A stretch of DNA of 13,816 nt. It comes from Thermoanaerobacterales bacterium. GTDB taxonomy: Bacteria > Actinomycetota > Acidimicrobiia > Acidimicrobiales > JACDCH01. Numbering within the stretch: position 1 is the stretch's first letter; each line of letters starts with the position of its first letter. Under the pieces are notes generated by a model that ran no database searches, had not been told where the DNA came from, and saw only the letters and a program-made list of their open reading frames with translations. The stretch is taken from positions 1-13,816 of the forward strand of contig PKRH01000096.1 of the NCBI GenBank assembly GCA_017577565.1, in the 5' to 3' direction. The position numbers were made by a program, and so were the translations under genes. Positions 1-5,815 of the stretch are shown in pieces.

Positions 1-22
1 GCGCCGGTCGGCCCGGGTCCAC

Positions 23-57
23 GCTGCCGGCGGCAGCCGGCGTGCCGGCGCGCCGGC
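23..57. terminator. GC-rich hairpins upstream of the VOC gene
   Basis: A perfect 6-bp stem with a 3-nt loop (GCTGCC, GGC, GGCAGC at 23-37) is followed by a 14-bp palindrome at 44-57 (core CCGGCGCGCCGG). No T-tract follows. It may be the terminator of a gene lying before the window, but in DNA this GC-rich short hairpins also arise by chance. The remainder of 1-149 shows no convincing gene. Confidence 0.25.
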
Positions 58-149
58 GCCGCCCGCGGGTCGCCGGTTGGCGCGATGAGCTTCGGCGGGC
101 GCACCGGTCGAACCTGCAGACCCACACGCACGATCCGGGAGGAACGACC

Positions 150-635
150 ATGCCCCAGCTCGTCCCGAACCTGTGGTTCGACGGCCAGGCCGAGGAGGCC
201 GCGAACTTCTACGTCTCGGTGTTCCCGAACTCCGAGATCCTGAAGGTGGTCCGGTACACCGAGGCGGGCCCCGGCCCCGCCGGCTCGGTGGTGACCGTCG
301 ACTTCAGCCTCGACGGCGTGCGGTTCACGGCCATCAACGGCGGGCCGGACTTCACGTTCGACGAGGCGGTCTCGTTCGCCGTCATGTGCAAGGACCAGGA
401 CGAGGTCGACCACTACTGGTCGCGGCTCCTCGAAGGCGGCGGCCAGGAGGGGCCGTGCGGCTGGCTGAAGGACCGCTACGGGCTGTCCTGGCAGGTGGTC
501 CCGGTCCGGCTGGAGGAGCTGCTCGCCGACCCCGACCCCGAGCGGGCCCGGCGGGCGACCGAGGCGATGTTCACGATGCGCAAGATCGACATCGCCGCGG
601 TCGAGGCCGCGGCCGACGGGGTCGGCGCGGCGTAG
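150..635 (+). CDS. VOC family protein, PhnB-like (3-demethylubiquinone-9 3-methyltransferase-type fold)
   Basis: This 161-residue protein is a single-domain member of the vicinal oxygen chelate (glyoxalase/bleomycin-resistance) superfamily, of the PhnB type. The start at 150 is chosen because GGGAGGAA lies at 137-144, five bases upstream; the longer open frame from 42 has no such site and its extra residues are Arg-rich. Diagnostic parts are the N-terminal strand with LWFDGQAEEAANFYVSVFPN (residues 8-27), the middle strand FSLDGVRFTAINGG, and the C-terminal signature CGWLKDRYGLSWQVVP (about 104-119). Family members are small soluble cytoplasmic proteins, often of unknown substrate; the ubiquinone-related family name does not imply that activity here. 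It is followed by a 105-nt gap containing small GC-rich inverted repeats and appears to be a single-gene unit unrelated to the defence genes. The family call is firm; the substrate is unknown. Confidence 0.88.
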   Translation: MPQLVPNLWFDGQAEEAANFYVSVFPNSEILKVVRYTEAGPGPAGSVVTVDFSLDGVRFTAINGGPDFTFDEAVSFAVMCKDQDEVDHYWSRLLEGGGQEGPCGWLKDRYGLSWQVVPVRLEELLADPDPERARRATEAMFTMRKIDIAAVEAAADGVGAA

Positions 636-740
636 CGGCCCTCGCCCGGCGGTCGACCGCCGCGGTTTGCGGCCCCTCCTCCGGGGCAGCCGTGCGCGGG
701 GACCACCCCGCACGCCGACCCCGGAAGGAGCGGTCGCACC

Positions 741-1400
741 ATGGACGACACGACCATCTGGATCCTGGTGATCGCCGCCCTCGCGGTGGCGGCGCTGGTC
801 GCCGTCACGCTCGCGAGGAGGGCGGCGCACCGGCGGCGGTTGCGGGAGCGGTTCGGCCCCGAGTACGACCGGGCGGCCGAGCGCCGGGGCAGCCGGCGAG
901 GCGCCGACGCCGAGCTGGACGAGCGGCTCGACCGCCACGACCGCCTCGACCTGCGCCCGCTCGGCCCCGAGTCCCGCGAGGCCTACGCCGCCCGCTGGGA
1001 CGAGGTGCAGTCCCGCTTCGTCGACGCCCCCGAGGTGGCGGTGCGCCACGCCCAGGTGCTGCTCGACGCGGTGATGGCCGAGCGCGGCTACCCGATCGGC
1101 GACGAGCTCACGGCGCGCGTCGACCTGGTGTCGGTCGACCACCCCGAGCTGGCGGACCACTACCGTGTCGCCCACCGCCTGCACGTCGAGTCGGTCGGCG
1201 CGGGCGACGGCGCCACCGAGGCGCAGCGGCAGGCGCTCCTGCACTACCGGGCGCTGTTCGCCGAGCTGCTCGACGCCGGACGTGGCGGCGACGGCGTCGG
1301 TGACGAGCTCGTCGACCCCGTGGTCGAGGACGGCGTCGCGGAGGACCGGACCGCCGTCGGGGACGACCGGCCCCGGCACATGATCCCGCGTCGGCCCTGA
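741..1400 (+). CDS. Membrane-anchored protein of a conserved unnamed family
   Basis: A 219-residue protein with one N-terminal membrane helix (about residues 6-25) followed at once by a basic stretch (RRAAHRRRLRERF), which predicts a cytoplasmic C-terminal domain. The ATG at 741 is preceded by GGAAGGAG at 723-730, an excellent ribosome binding site. The soluble part contains FGPEYDRAAERRG, LRPLGPESREAYAARWDEVQSRFVD, an AERGYP motif and SVDHPELADHYRVAH. I recognise these as a recurrent pattern in uncharacterised membrane-anchored proteins of actinobacteria and other bacteria, with no established function that I know. The last 45 or so residues are acidic and low in complexity. It follows the VOC gene by 105 nt and ends 26 nt before a strong inverted repeat, so it is probably the last gene of its unit. 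No function is proposed. Confidence 0.82.
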   Translation: MDDTTIWILVIAALAVAALVAVTLARRAAHRRRLRERFGPEYDRAAERRGSRRGADAELDERLDRHDRLDLRPLGPESREAYAARWDEVQSRFVDAPEVAVRHAQVLLDAVMAERGYPIGDELTARVDLVSVDHPELADHYRVAHRLHVESVGAGDGATEAQRQALLHYRALFAELLDAGRGGDGVGDELVDPVVEDGVAEDRTAVGDDRPRHMIPRRP

Positions 1401-1426
1401 CCCGGCCCCCTCCTCGCCGGCCCTCG

Positions 1427-1471
1427 ACCGGCCCGCCGTCGCGCGGACGTGCAGGGTGACGGCGGGCCGGT
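1427..1471. terminator. Perfect 14-bp inverted repeat, probable terminator
   Basis: ACCGGCCCGCCGTC at 1427-1440 is exactly complementary to GACGGCGGGCCGGT at 1458-1471, with a 17-nt loop. It begins 26 nt after the stop codon of the membrane-protein gene. There is no T-run, which is common for stem-loop terminators in high-GC actinobacteria. Its position suggests it insulates the downstream operon from read-through. A symmetric protein-binding site is the main alternative. Confidence 0.55.
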
Positions 1472-1588
1472 GCGCGTGCGGCGCGGCAGATCAGGCCGCC
1501 TCGACGCCGGTGTCACAGCACGCCCGTACCCGGGTCCCGTGCGAGCGCGTGAGGACGGCCGATCCGGCCTGACGAGCGACGAGCGCAA

Positions 1589-1620
1589 CTGGACCGGCGA
1601 TCTGGGGCGTGACCTAGAGT
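1589..1620 (+). promoter_or_regulatory. Candidate promoter of the six-gene operon
   Basis: TAGAGT at 1615-1620 resembles a sigma70-type actinobacterial -10 box. The best -35-like match, CTGGAC at 1589-1594, leaves a 20-nt spacer, longer than the usual 17-18, so the -35 assignment is weak. It lies after the putative terminator and about 130 nt before the kinase GTG, and would give a leader of roughly 125 nt. Confidence 0.3.
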
Positions 1621-1657
1621 GCGCCACACCGAAGGGGATGGGACAGCAGGGGCGGAC

Positions 1658-1756
1658 ATGGCGATGGGGCGGGCACTGGCGGCGGTGAGCCGCGCACACG
1701 CGAGCCGGCGGCGATGGTGCGGGCGGCGCCGGCGCTGGGTCGGAGAGACGCCGTGA
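1658..1756 (+). CDS. Possible 32-residue leader peptide overlapping the kinase start
   Basis: An ATG at 1658 with a purine-rich AGGGG about 1647-1652 upstream opens a 32-codon frame. It ends in TGA at 1754-1756 and overlaps the kinase GTG as GTGA. The peptide is Arg-rich (an RRRWCGRRRRW stretch) and resembles nothing I know. The overlap geometry matches that used between true genes of this operon, which is the only reason it is listed. Frames this short are expected by chance in such GC-rich DNA. Confidence 0.18.
   Translation: MAMGRALAAVSRAHASRRRWCGRRRRWVGETP
1742..1747 (+). promoter_or_regulatory. Ribosome binding site that sets the GTG start of kinase 1
   Basis: GGAGAG lies five bases before the GTG at 1753. 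The alternative in-frame ATG at 1714 would add 13 residues (MVRAAPALGRRDA) and has no comparable upstream site, so the GTG is preferred. Confidence 0.6.
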
Positions 1757-2829
1757 CCGCGTCGCTCCCGGCAGGTGACCTCGCCGAGCACGACCTCGGT
1801 CGTCTCGTGATGCTCGGCAGCGGCGGGGAAGGGGACGTCTTCGCGCTGCCCGACCACCCGGGCTACGTCTACAAGCGCTACCTGACGAGCGAGACGCCCA
1901 ACGGCGCGGCGCTGAGCGCCCTGATGACGCTGCGTGCCCGGATGGCGCCGGCCGATCGCTCGCTCGTCGACGACACCTGCGCGTGGCCGCTGGCGCGGGT
2001 CATGGACGGCCGCCAGCTCGTCGGGTTCGTCATGCCGGCCGCCGACCGCCGCTTCTCCCACACCGTGCGGACCGGGCCCGCCGCCGGGCGGACGATCCTC
2101 GCGGAGCTGCAGCACATCGTCTTCCGGGACCGGTCCCAGAACCTCGACCTCGACGTCCCCCGGGACCGCGTCGTGCTCCTCCAGCTCTGCCTGCGGTGGG
2201 CGGAGGTGATCGACGTCCTCCACCGCCACGACGTCGTCGTCGGGGACGTGTCGCCCCGCAACCTGCTGTGGTCCGTGGCGGGGGGACCGTCGGTGTTCTT
2301 CCTCGACTGCGACGGGTTCCGGTGCCGGGGCACGGCGTCGGTGCTCCGGCCCAAGCAGACGCCCGACTGGAACGATCCGGCGCTCGGGGCGGGGCAGTCG
2401 CCGACGATCGAGTCCGACCGCTACAAGCTGGCGCTGGTCGTCATCCGCTGCCTGGCGGCCGACCCACGGCGGCGGCCGGAGCGGCCCGCGCCGAGCGACC
2501 TCGAGCCGGCCCTGGCGGATCTCGTCGCTCGCGCGGCCGGTTCGCCGGACGAGCGCCCGACCGCCGCCGAGTGGGTCGATGCCCTGCGGAGGCTGGTCGG
2601 CGGGGGCGCATCGGCGGCTGCGGCGAGCGGGCCGGCGTCACCCCCGCGACAGGCACAGGCGACGCGCCGGCCCGCCGGTCGAGCCCCGGTCACGAAGCGC
2701 CCGGTGATCGACCTGAGCGACGCGCCGGCGCGCCGCTCCGCACCGGCCGGCTTGCCACCGACGATCGCGCCGCCGGAGCGGCCGATCCTCGACCTCACGT
2801 CACCCCACACAGAGAAGGATCAGAAGTGA
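1753..2829 (+). CDS. Atypical protein kinase 1 of a TerY-P-like triad
   Basis: A 358-residue protein with a eukaryotic-type protein kinase fold, predicted to phosphorylate Ser/Thr on partner proteins in the cytoplasm. Visible motifs are the glycine-rich loop GSGGEGDVF (22-30), the probable ATP-binding Lys41 (VYKRY), the catalytic loop VVVGDVSPRNLLW (161-173, Asp165 and Asn170), the DFG-equivalent FLDCDGF (183-189) and the subdomain IX motif SDRYKLA (221-227). The usual HRDLKPxN is changed to VGDVSPRN, so the His, Arg and Lys positions are not canonical; kinase 2 shows the same change. From about 285 on comes a Pro/Ala/Arg-rich, probably disordered tail carrying two copies of a short motif, KRPVIDLS (315-322) and ERPILDLT (342-349). 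There is no transmembrane segment. It is the first gene of the operon, and its stop overlaps the vWA start as GTGA. Kinase family is firm; activity and substrates are inferred. Confidence 0.88.
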   Translation: MTASLPAGDLAEHDLGRLVMLGSGGEGDVFALPDHPGYVYKRYLTSETPNGAALSALMTLRARMAPADRSLVDDTCAWPLARVMDGRQLVGFVMPAADRRFSHTVRTGPAAGRTILAELQHIVFRDRSQNLDLDVPRDRVVLLQLCLRWAEVIDVLHRHDVVVGDVSPRNLLWSVAGGPSVFFLDCDGFRCRGTASVLRPKQTPDWNDPALGAGQSPTIESDRYKLALVVIRCLAADPRRRPERPAPSDLEPALADLVARAAGSPDERPTAAEWVDALRRLVGGGASAAAASGPASPPRQAQATRRPAGRAPVTKRPVIDLSDAPARRSAPAGLPPTIAPPERPILDLTSPHTEKDQK

Positions 2830-3497
2830 GCGACGGGTTCCTGGTACTGCCGTTCTACGCCGTGTGCGACGAGTCGTCCTCGATGGCCGACGAGGTCGAC
2901 ACGGTGAACACCAGCCTCAAGGAGCTGCACAGCGAGATCGTCACGCAGCCGGTCATCGCGGACAAGACGCGGTTCGCGCTGATCGGGTTCAGCACCGAGG
3001 CGCGGGAGCTCCTCCGCCTCTCCGACCTCTCGACGGTCAGCTCGATGCCGGGCATCGTGGCCGACGGCCTGACCGCCTACGGGCGGGTGTTCTCGCTGCT
3101 GCGCGACGTCATCGAGCGCGACGTCCGCAACCTCAAGAACGACGGTCTCCGGGTCTACCGGCCGACGGTCTTCTTCCTGAGCGACGGGCTGCCGACCGAC
3201 CCCGACGAGTGGCCCGAGGAGCACGCCCGGCTGGTCGACCAGAGCTGGACCTACCGCCCGAACATCATCGCCTTCGGCATCGGTCAGGCCGACGCCCAGA
3301 CGATCGGCCAGGTGGCGACGCTCAAGGCCTACATGGTGAACGACGGCGTCAACCCGGCGGCCGCGCTCCAGGAGTGGGCACGATCGCTGACCAAGTCGAT
3401 CGTGGCATCGGCGAGCGCCACCGAGGACGGCCAGGTGCGCCTCGTCGTCCCCCCGCCGCCGGAGGGCTTCACCGAGGTCCAGCTCGACGAGCTGTGA
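2826..3497 (+). CDS. TerY-like von Willebrand factor A domain protein
   Basis: A 223-residue single-domain vWA protein, the usual size for TerY. The metal-ion-dependent adhesion site is complete: Asp15-x-Ser17-x-Ser19 in YAVCDESSSM, Thr83 in GLTAYG, and Asp120 in FFLSDGLPTDP. Such domains bind a divalent cation and a partner acidic residue, and serve as assembly platforms; in TerY-P triads the vWA protein is encoded beside a PP2C phosphatase and a kinase, which is exactly the order here. The GTG at 2826 is chosen because AAGGA at 2815-2819 sits six bases upstream and the codon overlaps the kinase 1 stop (GTGA). There is no signal peptide or membrane helix, so a cytoplasmic location is expected. 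Its stop overlaps the next start by one base (TGATG). No TerB, TerC or TerD gene lies in the window, so a tellurite-resistance role should not be assumed. Confidence 0.9.
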   Translation: MSDGFLVLPFYAVCDESSSMADEVDTVNTSLKELHSEIVTQPVIADKTRFALIGFSTEARELLRLSDLSTVSSMPGIVADGLTAYGRVFSLLRDVIERDVRNLKNDGLRVYRPTVFFLSDGLPTDPDEWPEEHARLVDQSWTYRPNIIAFGIGQADAQTIGQVATLKAYMVNDGVNPAAALQEWARSLTKSIVASASATEDGQVRLVVPPPPEGFTEVQLDEL

Positions 3498-4513
3498 TGC
3501 GCGATCGGACCAACGCCTTCGAGGGCTGGCCGTACGACGACGTGCCGCCCCCTGCGGACCGGACGCTGCCCCCACCGCCGCCACCGCCGCCGTCGGTCGC
3601 GGCGCCGGTGGTGCCCGACGTCGTGGGCGAGCCGTCCCGTGCCGCCCAGGCGCCCTGGTGCCTCGGGGTGGCGCCGGTCGACCAACCGGTCGGCCTGGCG
3701 CTGCCGCCCGACACGGTGCTCGACGGCGGGTCGGTCGCGCATCGGGATGCAGGGATCACGTGCGAGGTCCGCCTGGTGTCGGCCCGGGGTGCGAGCCACC
3801 GCTGCTACGCGGAGCCCCGGCAGGACCACGCCGGCGTCCACGTCGTCGACGGGTGGATCCTCGCCGCGGTGGCCGACGGCGCCGGATCCGAGCCGTTGTC
3901 CCACGTCGGCGCCCGGCTCGCGGTCGAGGTCGCCTTGGAGCGGCTGGCCCTCGCCGTGCAGGACCGCGAGGACGACGACCTGCCGCGGAGCCCCGCGCGG
4001 CTCCTCCCGACGGAGCTGGTGGACGGCCTGCTGCGCGACGTGGCGACGGTCATGTGCGAGCGCGCTCGGCGGGAGCTGGCGTCCAGGGTCGAGCCGCGTC
4101 GGCTGAGCACGACCCTGTGCGTGGCGGCCGTCTCGCCGCCGGATCCGAAGGGTCGCCTCATCTCCTCCGTGTGGCGGATCGGCGACAGCACCGCCTACGT
4201 GCTCGACGACGACCGGCTGGTCCCGGTGTTCGGCGAGCGGGGCACGGGCGAGCTCGTCTCGTCGGCGACGGATGCGCTGCCGATGTCGACCACGCCGGAG
4301 CGCAAGGACGGGACGATCACCGCCGACAACCCGCTGTTCCTCGTGACCGACGGCCTGGCGATGCCGCTCGGTGACGGGTCCGGCGAGGTGGGGCGCTACC
4401 TCGCCGAGCGCTGGCAGGAGCCGCCCGACCCGCTGACGTTCCTGGTCCAGTCCCAGTTCCACCGCAAGAGCTTCGACGACGACCGGTCGGTCGTCGGCAT
4501 CTGGGCCCGCTGA
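3497..4513 (+). CDS. PP2C-family protein phosphatase of the TerY-P-like triad
   Basis: A 338-residue metal-dependent Ser/Thr phosphatase, predicted to reverse phosphorylation by the flanking kinases. The PP2C motifs appear in order: RQDHAGV (108-114, Asp110), VADGAGSEPLSHVGARLAV (125-143, metal-binding Asp127-Gly128), WRIGDSTAYVL (226-236), LVTDGLA (282-288, Asp285) and the C-terminal DDDRSVVGIW (327-336). The ATG at 3497 shares one base with the vWA stop (TGATG), so translation is probably coupled. An N-terminal extension of about 80 residues precedes the catalytic domain and includes eight consecutive prolines (25-32), likely a flexible linker or docking segment rather than a membrane anchor. 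Metal-coordinating positions look intact, so an active enzyme is expected. The stop is followed by kinase 2 after 12 nt. Confidence 0.9.
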   Translation: MRDRTNAFEGWPYDDVPPPADRTLPPPPPPPPSVAAPVVPDVVGEPSRAAQAPWCLGVAPVDQPVGLALPPDTVLDGGSVAHRDAGITCEVRLVSARGASHRCYAEPRQDHAGVHVVDGWILAAVADGAGSEPLSHVGARLAVEVALERLALAVQDREDDDLPRSPARLLPTELVDGLLRDVATVMCERARRELASRVEPRRLSTTLCVAAVSPPDPKGRLISSVWRIGDSTAYVLDDDRLVPVFGERGTGELVSSATDALPMSTTPERKDGTITADNPLFLVTDGLAMPLGDGSGEVGRYLAERWQEPPDPLTFLVQSQFHRKSFDDDRSVVGIWAR

Positions 4514-4525
4514 GGCCGGCACACC

Positions 4526-5806
4526 GTGGACGAGCCGATCGACGTCTCGGCGCTCGGCGCGCTGACCAAGCTCGACGAGGGCGGCGAGGGGGTGGTGTAC
4601 CGCTGCGGCCGGCACCCCGACCTCGTCCTCAAGCGCTGGCACCGGCCGCAGCCGAGCATCGGACGGACCCTTCAGCGCCTCGACGAGCGGTTGCGGCACC
4701 TGCCCGCCGACCAGCTCGCCTACGTGCGGTCCCGGATGGTCCTGCCCCGCCGGCTCGTCGTCGAGCGGGGATCGGTCGTCGGCTTCCTGATGCCCCGCGT
4801 GCCCGACGAGTTCTACGCGGAGTCCGACCAGGGCAAGCGGTTCCTCGTCGAGCTGCAGCACCTGGTCTACGCGGGCACGCCGAAGGTGCGCACGCTCGGC
4901 CTGCCGCGCGTCACCCTCGACGACCGCCTCGAGCTGCTCCGGCAGTGGACGACGGTGGTCGCCTTCCTGCACGCCATCGGCGTCGTCGTCGGTGACATCT
5001 CCGAGCGCAACCTGCTGTGGACCCTGTCGCCCGAGCCTCGCGCCCTGTTCATCGACTGCGACGCGATGCGCATCGAGGGCGAGGTCGACGAGCGGGCCGC
5101 CGTGCAGGCGCCGGACTTCCGCGACCCCGCGGCGGAGCGCGCGCTCACCAGGGCCAGCGACTCGTACAAGCTCGGCCTGGTGGTCACGCGGGTGCTGACC
5201 GGCGATTTCCACGCCACGCTCGACGCCCGGGTGCCGGACGATCCCACCGGGCGGTACGACGCCGCGGCGCTGAACGCCGTGATCGCCCGCACGCGACTGG
5301 GCGACGCGGCATCACGGCCGACGGCGGACGAGTGGCTGGCCGCCCTGGGCGGGTCGCTGGTGAGCGTCGGGCCGATCGGGCTGCGGCACCTGGTCGCCAG
5401 CGCGTTCCGCGACGGCGACTGGGAGCGGGTGCTGGCGGTCGCCGCCCAGGATCCGCAGCGGGCGCCACGGCGAGCCGTCACGCGGGCGCTCGCGCACCTC
5501 GCCCTGGAGCAGCCGGTCGAGGTCGTGGCGGCCGAGATCGCCGGCTCCGTGCTGCGCGTCCGGTTCCGCTGGCCGCCGGCGGGCGTGATCGACGAGGTGC
5601 GGGTCCGGATCCGCCACGGCGGGTCCGACGACGTGCAGGTCGTGCCCCGGCCGGCCGGCCCCGTCGGTCACCTCGAGGTCCTGCTCGACGCCGCCGAGTC
5701 GTCCGACGTCCAGGTGCTGCTCGAACCCTCGTCGTCGCGGCTGGAGGGCGCACTCCTCCCGCTCCCCGACACGGTGTGCGTCCCCGTCGCCCTGCCCACC
5801 ACGTGA
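4526..5806 (+). CDS. Atypical protein kinase 2, paralogue of kinase 1, with a C-terminal extra domain
   Basis: A 426-residue protein whose kinase domain resembles kinase 1 throughout: GGEGVVY (19-25), Lys36 in LVLKRW, a shared VELQHLVY element (108-115; AELQHIVF in kinase 1), the catalytic loop VVVGDISERNLLW (153-165, Asp157 and Asn162), FIDCDAM (175-181) and SDSYKLG (211-217). The HRD triad is again replaced by VGD. Residues about 280-426 form an additional region: a helical part, then strand-like segments such as VLRVRFRWPPAG and EVRVRIRHGG that could be an Ig- or fibronectin-like fold; that fold is a guess. The GTG at 4526 has only a weak GAGG at 4512-4515, next to the PP2C stop, so expression may depend on coupling. 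It is followed by the coiled-coil membrane gene after 9 nt. Having two paralogous kinases in one triad operon suggests different substrates or a cascade. Confidence 0.86.
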   Translation: MDEPIDVSALGALTKLDEGGEGVVYRCGRHPDLVLKRWHRPQPSIGRTLQRLDERLRHLPADQLAYVRSRMVLPRRLVVERGSVVGFLMPRVPDEFYAESDQGKRFLVELQHLVYAGTPKVRTLGLPRVTLDDRLELLRQWTTVVAFLHAIGVVVGDISERNLLWTLSPEPRALFIDCDAMRIEGEVDERAAVQAPDFRDPAAERALTRASDSYKLGLVVTRVLTGDFHATLDARVPDDPTGRYDAAALNAVIARTRLGDAASRPTADEWLAALGGSLVSVGPIGLRHLVASAFRDGDWERVLAVAAQDPQRAPRRAVTRALAHLALEQPVEVVAAEIAGSVLRVRFRWPPAGVIDEVRVRIRHGGSDDVQVVPRPAGPVGHLEVLLDAAESSDVQVLLEPSSSRLEGALLPLPDTVCVPVALPTT

Positions 5807-5815
5807 AGGAAGGAC

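Larger units (their letters stand above)
1401..1752. other. Intergenic region ahead of the kinase operon
   Basis: These 352 bases separate the membrane-protein gene from the kinase operon. They hold a perfect 14-bp inverted repeat near the left end, a candidate -10 box near 1615, and a possible 32-codon leader frame overlapping the kinase start. Open frames across the stretch on either strand look like ordinary high-GC shadow frames (Arg/Pro/Gly-rich, no homology I recognise). No tRNA, riboswitch or repeat array was seen. Confidence 0.6.

Noticed and set aside
150..635. Ubiquinone methyltransferase function for the VOC protein
   Set aside because: The family name is historical; the VOC fold alone gives no methyltransferase activity and no methyl-donor binding motif is present.
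3329..5212. 627-residue open frame on the minus strand opposite PP2C and kinase 2
   Set aside because: Low-complexity His/Arg/Gly/Val composition, no domain, and it spans two real genes and their junction.
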